64,000 nt of DNA from Doryteuthis pealeii (Eukaryota > Mollusca > Cephalopoda > Myopsida > Loliginidae): NCBI GenBank assembly GCA_023376005.1, contig CM042143.1:86580051-86644050 (forward strand), read 5' to 3'. The notes under the pieces were generated by a model. It was not told the DNA's origin. It ran no database searches and saw only the letters and a program-made list of their open reading frames with translations. This document shows, one piece after another, positions 9,962-21,694 of this stretch (within the stretch, counting starts at the first letter, position 1; every line of letters starts with the position of its first letter). The translations under genes were made by a program, and so were the position numbers.

Positions 9962-10421
9962 AGCAGGACCTGTGGATATACCACAGTATGATGATTTAAT
10001 TATTACAAAATTTGATATTTTTACTTAAGAGTTATTGTGAAATACTTCAATATGTAAAAAGTATAATAATCCTGTTTTTATTCTCTTTCACTCGTTTTTT
10101 CTTGTTTTCATCTTTTCATTATGTTCGTTTGAAACAGATTAGCATTATCACTTCTGCATTCTCACCCTCTCTATCTTACCCAACTCTTTCTTTCTTTCTT
10201 ATTATATATTTTCTGTGTAGCATGTCTTTTTTCTTTCCTTTCTTTCTTTATAATAAAACGAAATGCTGCATTATTTAGCTGTGACAACACCCATAAAAAA
10301 TAAGAATTAAGTGGATAAGCAACACCACATAATCAGGATTTACATTTTTGCATTCCATCTTTGATTATTTGGATGGTCTCATTTTGCAAGATGATAACGG
10401 TCATAGAATTAAGGAACACAA

Positions 10422-10425
<4 letters not shown>
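9962..10425 (+). repeat. R8 dispersed repeat, copy 1
   Basis: The sequence from GGACCTGTGGATATACCACA to GGAACACAAGTG is the reverse complement, with scattered changes, of 29695-30155. One end carries the small palindrome TGTGGATATACCACA; the other abuts a (TG)(TA)n array at 10427-10456. Family unknown. An 88-codon open frame inside is pyrimidine-run sequence, not a gene. Confidence 0.75.

Positions 10426-10426
<1 letters not shown>

Positions 10427-10456
<30 letters not shown>
10427..10456. repeat. (TA)n microsatellite
   Basis: Directly follows R8 copy 1. Confidence 0.95.
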
Positions 10457-10460
<4 letters not shown>

Positions 10461-11020
10461 GCTGAATGTACAACATTTGAAAATGGCATCTTTCTCAAAA
10501 GAGGAAATGCAAAAATTTATAAAATAAGATATGAGCCCCAAAACAAAGAAAGTCTTTCTCTTAATATCCTATACCACCTCATTCCACCCGGCCAGAAGTC
10601 ACATTCATTTTCCTAATCTGCCCCAAATGATAGACTTTGTTTAAATGTAATATTAAACATATTTAGAAGTCTTTATTTTAAGGGAAATAACAGGTAACTT
10701 TAAATGAAAAGGCCATTTTTAGCATTTTTGATAGATCCTTTTAGGAAAATTCTCAATAGGATGTTAAGAGTTAAGTGTTGTTAATTAAAAACAAAGTAAC
10801 AACACTGGATGCCCCAGTATTAAGCCAGGAAGAATCTCAGAGAAGAAACCAGCCTAGAACCAGCCAAGATCCAAGATAGAAAATAACAGAGGACAAATAA
10901 CTGCAACACCGAGACACAAGAAGATGAGTATACAACCATGGGTATACTCATAACAATCAACAATGTATGAAGATATAAGGTATGGCTACATAACACATAC
11001 ATAAAAAACTGATCTTTATA
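10457..11020. other. no recognisable feature
   Basis: Unique-looking AT-rich sequence. No motif or repeat recognised. Confidence 0.5.
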
Positions 11021-11021
11021 A

Positions 11022-11638
11022 TCTTATTATAATGGAGATTGTGTGTTTTTCTGTCTGTAACCGAAACTATATTACTAATCGAGTCACAATTAACATAGTT
11101 ATTTACATCACATTCTTCATGATTTTATTTATATTTAAACCTCAATTATTAATAAAATTGCTTCACCTTTTTATTAGTGTTGTCCATATCTACATACAAA
11201 TAACATGCTATTGTATTTATATATACAAAAAATACTGGTTTGCAGTGTGAACGGGAAGGCTAATTTGCATATTGATATTAAAAATGTGATTTTATTAAAT
11301 ATGTGCTTAGTATTATTGATTTCTAACTGTTTGGTTTTATTTTAATGAATATAAGCAAAAATCTCTCCAATGAATCTTAAATGAAATCCATTAACAAGAA
11401 AAAATAACTGTCATTTTATTCTTTATTTCCTAATTTAACTAAATAGTTAAATAAGTAAAATTCAGCAATGAAAGACGGCAGTGATGGAAGAGTAAGTTTC
11501 ATTTTTATTTTTCTATTATACCTCCACTCTGTTTCAAATCTTTTTATCTGCATTCTTATTAGACTTTCTAATTTAATACGATATTTCATTACATTAAAAC
11601 TTAAATACTAGCACCCGGAGGGTGCATATATTTGCTAG
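11022..11638 (+). mobile_element. Helitron, non-autonomous, intact ends
   Basis: Reference copy for the family. It starts TCTTATTATAATGGAGATTG (A at 11021) and ends CTAG at 11635-11638 (T at 11639). A perfect GCACCC-GGA-GGGTGC hairpin lies at 11611-11625, nine bases before the CTAG. These are the known Helitron marks: 5' TC, 3' hairpin then CTRR, insertion between A and T, no target duplication. It is 617 bp with no Rep/helicase coding, so it depends on an autonomous partner. Confidence 0.9.
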
Positions 11639-12133
11639 TATAGATAATGGAAAATAATTGAGGAATAAAACACTAATAATTTACAATAAATAAGCAACTT
11701 GTGTTTGAATATGCTACAGGGGGGAGGGGGGAATACATTTCAGGGGAATTTTCATCTTCAGAACAAATTATAATTAATTGCATTCGGAAAAACCTAAAAT
11801 TAATAGAATGCAATAAACTAATCATTTTTGGGGGAATTTGATGAAATTAAAAGTTCATTATTAAAATAAAATAGAACAAGAATTTCATTAAAATTTTAAT
11901 TTCCATTCAGCGGGGGGTGGGGGGGGAGAATCCCATTTGATTCTAATTACAATACCCCATCTCACCCCCCCATGGCCAGAAGATCTTATCTCTCATCATG
12001 GAAAAACATATTACACTTGTAATAATTGAGAAAATGTAGGATTATTTTTTAATGTTCTTCATTAAATTGACGGCCATAGAGAATTCATTATATAGAATGC
12101 AGAATTTTATATCACCAACTTTTAACAAGAAAA
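11639..12133. other. AT-rich spacer with G runs
   Basis: Contains GGGGGGAGGGGGG-like runs at 11718-11730 and 11913-11927 and a C run at 11962-11971. Otherwise nothing recognised. Confidence 0.5.
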
Positions 12134-12288
12134 TCTATCAATAATGGAGATTCGGTCTCCATTGGTCTGTAACCAAAACTACATCACTGCTTACATCACA
12201 ATACCGAATATCATCAATACATATTGTCAGGCAATATCTTTCAAAGATTAATTTTTACACTGCCCGGAGGGCATTTTTGCGTTGCTAG
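12134..12288 (+). mobile_element. Helitron, 155-bp internal-deletion derivative
   Basis: It starts TCTATCAATAATGGAGATTC, has the hairpin TGCCC-GGA-GGGCA at 12261-12273, and ends CTAG at 12285-12288 followed by T. The interior is reduced to about 120 bp and belongs with the 8768/41088 subfamily (TTTCAAAGATTAATTTTTAC). Confidence 0.88.
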
Positions 12289-12506
12289 TATATTTAATAT
12301 AATTGTACTGGCAGCAATAGAAAATAAGAATTGTATTAAGATCCAAGTTTATTTCTTAGATTTTATTTAACAACTAACATAAAAGCCGCCCCGTCGTGTG
12401 GCAATTAATTTTGTTTAGTCATCTTCTTACTTTCTTCATGGAGTTATTATATCTTGTCTATCAGTCGATCCTCTGCTAACTTTCATCTTCTATTGTGGCT
12501 TGGGCT

Positions 12507-12849
12507 GGATCTGTCTATCTCTGGGCTGGTCTTAGCTGGATCTTCTGTTATTCTGGATCTGTCTATCTCTGGGCTGGTCTTAGCTGGATCTTCCGTTATT
12601 CTGGATCTGTCTATCTCTGGGCTGGTCTTAGCTGGATCTTCTGTTATTCTGGATCTGCCTTTCTCTGGGCTGGTCTTAGCTGGGTCTTCTGTTATTCTGG
12701 ATCTGCCTTTCTCTGGGCTGGTCTTAGCTGGGTCTTCTGTTATTCTGGATCTGTCTATCTCTGGGCTGGTCTTAGCTGGATCTTCTGTTATTCTGGATCT
12801 GTCTATCTCTGGGCTGGTCTTAGCTGGGTTTTCTGTTATTCTGGATCTG
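12507..12849. repeat. minisatellite, 48-bp unit, seven copies
   Basis: Units start at 12507, 12555, 12603, 12651, 12699, 12747 and 12795 (GGATCTGTCTATCTCTGGGC...), plus a partial eighth. Variants GTCTATC/GCCTTTC and GGATC/GGGTC are shared between neighbouring units, as expected for unequal exchange. 48 is a multiple of 3, so two plus-strand frames stay open across the whole array; I see no other sign of coding. Confidence 0.95.
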
Positions 12850-12980
12850 ATCTGTGATGTCTTGTGATGTTATTTTGTTTTTAATCAATGACACAAGACT
12901 TTCTTTTTGTTTCAAATTCGTATTTTATTTTTATGAGCCCCAGACCAACAAACAAATGTGTGGAGATTTTAGTACATATA

Positions 12981-13186
12981 AGTAAAGTAGTTGGGGTGGC
13001 CTAAAGTCGTTATCAGCCAATCAGTGAGGGAGTCTATCCCCTTTTCACTAGCGCTAGACTAAGGGGATTGCTTTTGCATCTGAGGTGGAGCGCCACATCT
13101 ACCATCAGCTCCTTACTTTACTGTGCTACTCATACACTGAGTTGGCGATGGCCGGTATCAAACTAGGAACCCCGTGGTTTCTAGCC
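12981..13186 (-). repeat. R1 tRNA-derived SINE, head truncated
   Basis: Tail and body are complete; box B (TAGTTTGATACC) is present. On the minus strand it begins inside the anticodon region (TTCGGCTAGAAACC), so box A is lost. A 17-base gap removes CGCACAGATCCC. Confidence 0.85.
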
Positions 13187-13834
13187 GAAGTCCCAAAGTT
13201 TTTGCATATTCTCAGTATGGGAAGCTCTCCTGGCTGCCATTTGATCTGGGTTTTCATTTGCGCAGGAAATTCTTTTCCTTGCTGCAGCCTTGGCTCTTTT
13301 GTTGGCATATGGTTCTCTGTTGACGGATATTTCTTTTTTCAAAGCATACTGTGTTGCCATAAGCGATAGGCAACAATTAAACTACAGAAGAACTCAAAAT
13401 TGATTGCTGCATTTAAATATTGCATTAATATTTAAGCTTACCTTTTAAAAATTCAAGGATAATTCTTCAGTTGCGACTAAATTTAAAGACAATTTGATGT
13501 ATGTAGGTCCTTACTTTCTACACAAACTTATTTCTATTTTATGGGTGAGTTTCGACGGATTTCGCAATTAATTTTGATTAGTCCAAATTTTATTTCTAAG
13601 TTATAAAAATAGTTATTGTACAAAAATAGTTATTGTACAAAACTAATTGTCACAAAAAATCACATTTAAAAGCGAAAATTTAAAGTGAGAGAAAAAAAAA
13701 GCTAGAAACAATTGCAGTGATTAAAACTTAGTCAACCGGATTTCAAAATGGTATAACATGTTGGTCTATGGCCTCTAGGAATTAATTTTTTTTTTTTTAA
13801 ATATGACACACTGACTTTCACATTTATTATTAGA
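13187..13834. other. no recognisable feature
   Basis: Contains a short direct repeat ATAGTTATTGTACAAAA at about 13610 and 13627. Nothing else recognised. Confidence 0.5.
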
Positions 13835-14165
13835 TTGGTTTGATTTGTTGGATTTTATGGCATGTCAATCCTTGTTGGGTTATTTTATGCTGAAGATATT
13901 TTGTTCTATTCATGTTTGAAGGGCATTCAAAATATTTTAAACACTCAATTCTTTTAAACACATTCTTTTAAAACTCGTTTTTTGATCTATTTAACCCATA
14001 AATGGGACCCTAACAGGTACTACCACTCTTGGTCAGAGTGGACCTGGGAGTAATGGTGATGAAGGGGTACTCCACACTCTCCAGAGTTCCAGAATTGGAA
14101 CTTCACCATTAGATGCAGTTTAACGCCATACCCAGGACACTTTATCATTAGAGAACATGGTAATA
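13835..14165 (+). repeat. R3 repeat, 5' half
   Basis: GGATTTTATGGCATGTCAAT, GGGTTATTTTATGC, AACCCATAAATGGGACCCTA, GGTCAGAGTGGACCTGGGAG and TTTAACGCCATACCCAGGAC are all present. It is truncated after the CCCAGGAC block. Confidence 0.88.
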
Positions 14166-14385
14166 TGCACAAATATAATCAACATTCCATTTCAGATCCA
14201 TTTATACATCCACTTGACAACTGATTATTTTGACACAAAGAGAAATCCAATCTATTTTTAATGAATTGCTATTTCACTTCCTCATGTTGCCATCATTTTT
14301 TAAATTTTTTTTTTGGTTTATATAATGAATAAGCATAGCCTATCATTTTTATAATGAGGTATAAGATTTAAATTCAATGGTTACT

Positions 14386-15720
14386 GGAATGTGACCTGAT
14401 TCAGGTTTGGAAGATAGAAAAAGAAAGAAAGAAAAATCGGAAGTTAAAATCTCCCGATTGTTTGGGTCAGAAGTACAGGGCCGCGATCGAAATATGACCT
14501 GATCTAGTTTTGAAATTAGAAGAAAGAAGAATCGGAAATATAACTCGTAGATTTAAAACAGATGGGCGATCCTGAAATGACCTCGAAGTCAAGGCGATGG
14601 TGAGACCATATCAGTAGTAAAATTCAAGTAAACTCCCAGAAGTGAGAGAAGCCGTGGAGTCCTTTGACAGACTCGAGTCTCATGGGAAAAGATAAATCTA
14701 TAGATTACCGGAACATGAAGAACCAGGATTAAAGAGAATCTATTGTTTTTTATGTTTCCCTATGGCTGGAGACTGAGATAAACTCTTGTTGGAAATCGAC
14801 ATTAAATCGAATGTATTTAAAACACATTCAAGTGGAAGAGATACCAGATTGGTGAGTTGAACAAGAGGATTACCCTTCTTGGGTGGGTGGAGCATTCCCA
14901 ATGTTTCATGCTGACCGGAAATAAAATTGTTCCGGTCGGAGTATTATTTAAACTGAGACGATCTTGACGAGAGATCAGAATGAAGCCGGAGAACGGTAGC
15001 TGAGAAGAGGCGAATAGGCATATGAGGCAAACGGGCAGATGAAGTTGTGATCGCTTGAGAATCGGGCTAGTGACAAGATTAACGCAATACTGAGAGCCGA
15101 GAGTGACTGACTTCAGCTAAGACCATTTTGGAACTGTTTTGCACAATACTTTGCACGGGAGCATGAAAAAATCAATAGCAGGCACAACGTGGGGCATTCG
15201 CTAGACTTCCAGCAAATAGAGACCCTGCAATCCGTGTTGATGCAGAAAATCCGATCTTGACGGCCAATTTCGGAGATTCTGTGAGCCCTTTAGCTTGGGA
15301 GGACCGACGGGTTATAGAAAACAACAGTGTAAGTCATAAACTTTGACGGACAAGCCTTAACCCCAAGTTGACCTGGAATGGGGTTCATTGGTTGAGGGAC
15401 GTCACATGACCAGGCTAATCTATGGGAAAGTAGAATTATAGAGATTCAAGTAATGTAAAATAAAAGGATATTTAATCTGACAATGTGAATTTGATATACT
15501 GAAAAAACAAATGTTTACAAATGCATGGGATCATGAGAGAATGTGCACCGTTTCGGGGCCTTCCTCTCAACGGTTTTAACTGCACATCGCCCCCCACCCT
15601 CACTGTTGTGAGGTCCCTCGACCGTATGTAATAGATCGGTCTTCAACTAGAGCAAATACGGGATAAAATGAACATTAGAAGAAGAATGCGCAAACAGAAC
15701 GCTGTTAGTCAATGTTGGAA
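14386..15720. other. unassigned GC-richer block
   Basis: By eye clearly less AT-rich than either side, with few simple repeats. It starts with an imperfect direct duplication (ATGTGACCTGATTCAGG at ~14388 and ATATGACCTGATCTAG at ~14494, each followed by GAAAGAA-rich DNA and AATCGGAA). An inverted CCAAT, a CRE-like GACGTCAC and an E-box-like CACATG lie together at 15387-15411. No open frame of useful length. It could be an LTR/leader region of an unrecognised retroelement, a non-coding RNA, or a host promoter. Confidence 0.4.
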
Positions 15721-16542
15721 TTTTTCAAAATATGCGTTATCTGTATTAAAAATAAAATGAATTTTATTTTTAATTTTTAAAAATCAGAAGCATTACAGTA
15801 TATAATAAGACTCCAAAGAGCCTGATGTAAAATTGTATAAAAAGTGTATAATTGTATAAAAAGTGTATATTAAGTATCAAAATTGTTCATAATACACTCC
15901 AACTATTAGATTCAAGTAAGCAAGTATTTCAAAAACAATTGCCAGATGAAACATGAGAGTAAAATCAAAGAATTTATTAATTTTTCTTTGTCCATGTGTT
16001 TCATCTAGCGATTTTATTTTTACAAGTCACTGACAACTTTTGTCTCACCCTAATAAGAGAATCACAAAAAAGAAAAAGAAAGAAAGTGAGAGAGCCAGCA
16101 GTTGTATGATTGATTGGGAGGACAACATTATTAACACTAGAGTCTCTTTCTCTAGTGAGTAGCATCTCACTCTGGATTACAGTCGGATTATTAAATGGGG
16201 GGGAGGGGTAATAAGAGACAAAGAAATAAAAAGAACAAGAAAAAGCTGAAGAGGAAAAAGAAAGAAATAAAGCCAATTTACCAGCAATTAATTTTGATTA
16301 AAACAAATAATGAGGTCAATTTCCATTCTTGCAGGATACGACAAATACCAGGTGTGAAAAGAGGAAAAAAAGAAAGCTAATTTTTTGTATTTACTTTTTT
16401 TAGTTAGTTTTAAATATCATTAAATTCTTCACTTTTAACTCGAGAAAACAAGAGAATTCATATTTATAGAATGTAATTTTATCACAAATGAAACTCATTA
16501 CTTTTATAACATACTAGCTGAATGTCCCTAGACTTACTCAGG

Positions 16543-16543
<1 letters not shown>
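15721..16543. other. no recognisable feature
   Basis: AT-rich; contains AAATTGTATAAAAAGTGTATA repeats at 15830-15870 and purine runs at 16065-16090 and 16200-16270. Confidence 0.5.
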
Positions 16544-16583
<40 letters not shown>

Positions 16584-16750
16584 CCCCTGGGAAAGGTATG
16601 AATCCAACTATTTCCCCTCCAGCTATGGGTAAATAGTAGGGCAGGCTGGGCAACTAGTCTAAAAGGAAAACTGAATGCAGACCTGTTGAACTCCATTTAA
16701 AAATTGGTCTTGTGTCGCATCTTGCTCATGGGGGAGGGTATAAGCAGGTA
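16544..16750 (+). repeat. (TA)n array followed by R2 SINE body
   Basis: TA array 16544-16579, then R2 from AATACCCCTGGGAAAGGTAT through CTATGGGTAAATAGTAGGGC to TTGTGTCGCATCTTGCTCAT. The tRNA-like head is missing. Confidence 0.85.
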
Positions 16751-17059
16751 AGGGTTTGGTTTTTCTTTTCAATGCCCACTGTTTTTACCACTACTCTCCA
16801 ATTTCTTAGATGTATGCACTAATCATCACCATCAAGTTTTGCTGCTGCTGCATGGTGCTGTCTCAGGAAGTATTGAGTCACTTCCCGAGAGGCAAGTGTC
16901 CCTGGAAACTGCATTGCTGGCACCCTGGCGCCAGGTTGTATTAGGGATTTTTATGAGTAGTAAGTACCCCAATCCTACTACTATTGGTATGGATGGCCAT
17001 TGGCTCTCCTGAAATTCATCAGCCCTTTGACAGCTCTTGTTTTTAGTAATGCTGAGTAT

Positions 17060-17103
17060 CAACACACACACACACACACATGTGCGCACGCACACGCACA
17101 CAC
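17060..17103. repeat. (CA)n microsatellite
   Basis: CA repeats interrupted by TGTGCGCACG. Confidence 0.9.
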
Positions 17104-17406
17104 CTCACCAGACAAGCCAAGGTGCCTGATAGGGGTGCCAATTTAGTAACCAACAACCGGACCATTTTATCTAAAATTATATCATTCAGTCTTTATAAAA
17201 ACTTTATGAAAAACATGGATTTTCATGAACTAGGAATTATTGACAGAATTGAACCATTAGATGTCTGATATATACGTATTTGATTGAAATAATGCTGCTG
17301 ACATGATCGAAGAATAAATATTCAGAATAAAATCATCTTGATAGTGTATTATTGATCCAATTTGGTTTTGGAAGTCACTATGTCAGCACTTGAAAACCTT
17401 TGATCA

Positions 17407-17432
<26 letters not shown>
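17407..17432. repeat. (TA)n microsatellite
   Basis: Thirteen units. Another array lies at 17717-17734. Confidence 0.95.
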
Positions 17433-17437
<5 letters not shown>

Positions 17438-17446
17438 AAATTGGAT

Positions 17447-17490
17447 CTGAATAAGATGTTACATTGGATCCAACGTAACATCTTATTCAG
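17447..17490. repeat. 44-bp near-perfect palindrome
   Basis: Arms CTGAATAAGATGTTAC and GTAACATCTTATTCAG are perfect. The centre (TTGGATCCAA) is itself palindromic, with a single mismatched pair between. It could extrude as a cruciform or give an RNA hairpin. Confidence 0.9.
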
Positions 17491-17499
17491 TGAACACAC

Positions 17500-18077
17500 G
17501 TGCAATCGGCTGCAATTAATCGGTACCTCAATTAATTCAGTGGATTTAACCCTGATGATCCTTATGGTGAAACTCGAGTAGGTTTCTTTTATATCCATTT
17601 TTTATAATAAATTTGCTCTACTCCGTATTGAGCACTTTGTATTTGTTATATCGCTGACTTAACCCCTGAATTTTGCACCTTCAATGATTGTGCCCATTTT
17701 TTATCTTTATAATAAATATATATATATATATATATTATTTCTCATACATATCCATCAAATGAACTTCATTTTACACTGACGTACACTGACTAGAATCCTT
17801 GACTTCTAAATTAAATTCATTCAACTCGTAACTCAATTTCCTTGTATATCAAATCAATTTTACCCATTGGAATGAACTGAAATACTATTAATCTGTTCCA
17901 GCATCCAAAAAAACACCCTAATTTTCTATTTTGTTAATTTTTATAAAACCATAAAATATATAATGTAATGAATTATGTGTTGTAATATGTTTTAAAGTTT
18001 CATCTTTTCATAAATAATATTTTTCCTTGGTGTAATAAATTTGGAAAACTTAAATGTTTTTAGTGAATTATTAATGG
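17500..18077. other. no recognisable feature
   Basis: AT-rich; nothing recognised apart from the short TA array at 17717-17734. Confidence 0.5.
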
Positions 18078-18335
18078 GCAGGGTTGGCTCAGTCAGTAGA
18101 GCGTTCGGATAAAAACCACAAGGTTCCTAGTTCGATACCTGCCCTCGCCAACTCAGCATATGAGTAGCACAGGGATCTGTGCGGTAAAGTAAGGAGCTGA
18201 TGGTAGGTGTGGCGCTCCACCTCAGATGCTAAAATAATCTCTTTGGTATAGCGCTAGTGAAAAGGGGATAGACTCCCTCGCTGCATGGCTGATACTGACA
18301 TTAGGTCGTCCCGACGACTTTACTTACTTATTAAT
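18078..18335 (+). repeat. R1 tRNA-derived SINE, full length, plus strand
   Basis: Head GGGCAGGGTTGGCTCAGTCA with box A, box B TAGTTCGATACC, and closing CCTGCCC that pairs with the first seven bases GGGCAGG. The body and the tail GACTTTACTTACTTA follow. The middle (anticodon) arm does not fold well, so this is a SINE head and not a tRNA gene. Confidence 0.9.
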
Positions 18336-18432
18336 GTAAGTGTATCTGAAGTTTGCACATATCTCAAATTTTAGCTCTCAACACAAAGCTAAAAATCAAC
18401 TGAGTGACAGCACGTATTGTATAAAAAAAAGA

Positions 18433-18492
18433 TTTGGCATTAAATAACCCAGAAGGGTTGATATGCCATTAAACACCAGCCAGCCAGCCAGC
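18433..18492 (-). repeat. R3 5' fragment
   Basis: GGCATTAAATAACCC and GGGTTGATATGCC, followed by (CAGC)n. Only the R3 5' monomer start is present. Confidence 0.65.
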
Positions 18493-19077
18493 CTTACTTT
18501 ATGCTAATGTGAAGAGCCACATTTCTAAAAGGACAGCACTTTTTATCCTTTTAGCAATAAGCATATGTGTATGGCTCTTCAATGGAGAAAAGGGTATGGA
18601 CTCTTGGAAAAGAATTATTTCTTTATGAAATCTCCTGTCTCCCATCTCAAAGAAAAATGCAACAAATTCGTGTGTGTGTGTGGGGGGGGGTGAATGAATT
18701 GTTAGCATAATGAAAGATGTTGGGAGGTTTTTTTGTTTTTGTTTTTTACTGTGTGTGGTGGTGGTGGTGGTGGGGGGGCTAACGTGCACAATATAAAAAC
18801 CAATAAAATTCTTTCAGAAAGAATAATGATTAAAAAGACATGTATTTATTTTTGATAAATGACATTGAAGACAGGGGTGCTGCTACTGATGTTTTGCAGA
18901 AGACTGTCAGGAGTAGCAGATGGTAAAGAGCAAGGTGGACTAAAAAAATAGTCACGTTAACAAATAGAAAACACAAACCGAGGCTTACAAGAAAAATATT
19001 TTCAGACTGTTTGGAACCAAGACGGTATTAAAGCTAATGGACAAACACCTTATGAGATAGAAAAAAAATGATGAGAG

Positions 19078-19445
19078 AGTGGGGGGGGGGTAGAGAGATG
19101 AGATAGAGGAGGAGAGGGATAGAGAGAGATGAGATAGAGGAGGAGATAGATAGAGAGAGATGAGATAGAGGAGGAGAGGGATAGAGAGAGATGATATAGA
19201 GATGAGATGGGGGATAGAGAGAGATGGATAGAGATGAGATGGGGGAGATAGAGAGAGATGAGATAGAGGAGGAGAGAGATAGAGAGAGATGATAGAAAAA
19301 TGATGAGAGATAGAGAGAGGGGGGGATAGAGAGAGGAGACCGAAAAATGATGAGAGAGAGAGAGATGAGATAGAAAAATGATGTGAGACGAGAAAGGGTG
19401 AGAGAGATAGGGGTGAGAGAAAGGGAGGAGAGAGAGAGAGAGACT
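19078..19445. repeat. (GA)-rich purine tract
   Basis: ~365 bp of AGAGAGAT/GGGGGATAGAGA-type repeats, with GAGATGAGATAGAGGAGGAG recurring. Open frames across it (Leu/Ser-rich) are artefacts of the simple repeat. Confidence 0.93.
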
Positions 19446-19812
19446 GAAAGAGACAATGCTTTATTCCTAAAGTACATCAATATTACCAGACCACACATGA
19501 AATTACAAATACGCAAACAGAAGTCTCAAATACTAAATAATATAAAATGTAATTCAATGTTTAAAAGCAAAAAGTGGGGGGGGGGGGCAAGAGTCACAGT
19601 ATGTTAATATTCCGAAGAAAAATAAACATTCATGACAACCAAATCAACACGGTTGTTGGATAATTGGACAAGATTTTGGCAAACACACACTTGGAATCTA
19701 AGTTAATTCTATAAATCAGGCAAATACTGAGTTAATTCACTAATTAACTTGGGATTTTTATTTTTGGCAACGGCATTCACCAAGCAAAGGAAAATTATCA
19801 CTGACCAGATTT

Positions 19813-19878
19813 GGTGGAGAGAGGGGGAGGGGAGAGAGAGGGAGAGAGGGGAGGGAGAGGAGAGAGAGAGGCAGAAGG
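19813..19878. repeat. (GA)-rich tract
   Basis: Short second purine tract; a G12 run lies at 19576-19587. Confidence 0.9.
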
Positions 19879-20389
19879 GAGGGAAAAAAAGATTTCATTG
19901 ACTTAGGGGTAGGGATTTACACATTTATCAACACAGATTATAATTTGTCTTTTATAAATTGGCATAACAACAAATTGCTTTGTAGTTTATACAAGTCAAA
20001 TAAATGACAAAAAGGTTGAAAGTGGTTAAGTTTGAATTTAATTATTATGGCAAGAAAAGCAGAAAATCATCTTACACTTAATTTGCGATTAAGGAGGATC
20101 ATTCTATTAGTATGACAGAATGAGGTCAAGGATTTTTTTTCTTTTTTTTTGATATAAAAATGGTCAGCCAGATACAGTGTTCTAGAGCTTGGCAACAGTT
20201 CCGGCATGAGGCTACTACCTGATCTGGGGTAATCACAATACTTTTATTTTTTTCACCCCCTCCTCATTATTATGACATTCTTGGGTTCTCTAATGTAGTT
20301 CTTCTTCCTGTGGTAATCCTCTGATGAGACTCAGGTGAAAACAAACATTTTTGTTAAAGATGAATCCGTTTATGATTTCAATTCTAAAG

Positions 20390-20690
20390 TCAAGGTTTAC
20401 ATAATATATGGTGTGGTTAATTTGCATACTGGTTTTAATTTAACAAAATCGGGTTTAATAAATAATTACTTGGTGTTATTGATCTCTGTTATCATTGTTT
20501 TATTCTCCAACATATTAATATCAATACTATGAATGATTTTATGTAGAAACCAAATAAAATATAATCAAAATAAGCGTAATCCTTTTTATATGCATTCTTA
20601 TTTAATTTTGTTAGTCTTTCTAATTTAATATATTTCATTATATTAAAACTTAAATACTTACATCCAGTGAAGGGTGCATATTCTTGCTAG
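20390..20690 (+). mobile_element. Helitron 3' end, 5'-truncated
   Basis: Shares TTACTTGGTGTTATTGATCT and TTAAAACTTAAATACTTACA with the 11022 and 37915 copies and ends CTAG at 20687-20690, followed by T. The hairpin is degraded and no TC start is seen. Confidence 0.8.
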
Positions 20691-20780
20691 TTTCCCTAAA
20701 GGGGGATTTCTGTTATCTGTAGTGGTGTGACGATGAACTAGACTTTTCTCTTTACTGCCAATCTCAACATCACAAGTGTT

Positions 20781-20867
20781 CTTAATTTTGTTAGTCTTTC
20801 TAATTTAATATATTTCATTATATTAAAACTTAAATACTTATGCTTGGAGGGCGCATATTCTTGCTAG
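20781..20867 (+). mobile_element. Helitron 3'-terminal 87 bp
   Basis: Repeats the last 87 bp of the preceding copy and ends CTAG at 20864-20867. The two ends are separated by 90 bp. Confidence 0.8.
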
Positions 20868-20990
20868 TTTCTTTAAATTTTTTATAGTTTTATCAGGGCA
20901 TCTGGGGGCCCCTCTAGTCTCTGTCTTTTTTTTTTTAATATAAAAATGGTCAACCAGTTACAGTGTTCTGGAGGAGTTAGGGCGGGGGGA
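20868..20990. repeat. short dispersed repeat
   Basis: TTTTTATAGTTTTATCAGGG recurs at 23256-23275. ATATAAAAATGGTCAACCAG recurs at about 20152 with GGTCAGCCAG. Confidence 0.6.
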
Positions 20991-21694
20991 CATGCAGGTT
21001 ATTAATTTTCTTGCTTAAAATCAACTTGGATTAAGCTCTCCAATTAAAAACAAAATATACATAAAATTTAAAAAAAAAAAAATAGTTTCTTAACTTTGTA
21101 CAAAGAAAAGATAGTGAAATAAATCCATTCTTTAAATGACAAGTAAAATAATTCCAATCAGGATTAACCTCTTCCCCATACACAATTGATGTTATCTCTC
21201 TTTGATTCATTAATAATTTCTTTGTATCAAATTACATTGCATATTTTGAGATCTTCATTATAACTTAAACCTTTAAATCCTTAGCTCATTGGCCTTCAAA
21301 TAGCAGAGCTCAGAAAAAGAAAAAAAAATCCTATTATTCCTTAAAAGAAGAAAGGCTGTGAATGATAGCAAGGTTGAACCTTTTATTATTCTTATTATTG
21401 TGTTTTTACTTCTATTACTTGATGCAATCTTCTGATCCCAAAAGATCAGACTTATGGTAGCTATTTATCCAATCCATTTGCTATGGGTAAAATGTGATAC
21501 AAGGTCAAAAGTGTGGGTCATCTAGCATGGATCAAATTCGCTACTCAGTAGTAATGGATCTGCAAGTTTAACTTTAATATATTACACCATAACGGTATAA
21601 GAATTAAATGTGGTTTTGGCTTTAGTGGCTAAAACTACTTTTAATAATACATTAGGAGACTTCGGAGAAACCTCCAAACATAAGTGAATATATA
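20991..21694. other. no recognisable feature
   Basis: AT-rich unique-looking sequence. Confidence 0.5.

Noticed and set aside
12454..12867. 137-codon repeat protein (16-residue repeats)
   Set aside because: Two frames are equally open because the unit is 48 bp; no start context, splice sites or non-repeat coding.
18078..18150. Possible tRNA gene with pairing acceptor ends
   Set aside because: The same head occurs eight times with a common 190-bp body; the anticodon arm does not fold, so it is the R1 SINE.
19034..19516. 160-codon Ser/Leu-rich frame
   Set aside because: Reverse strand of the GA-rich tract.
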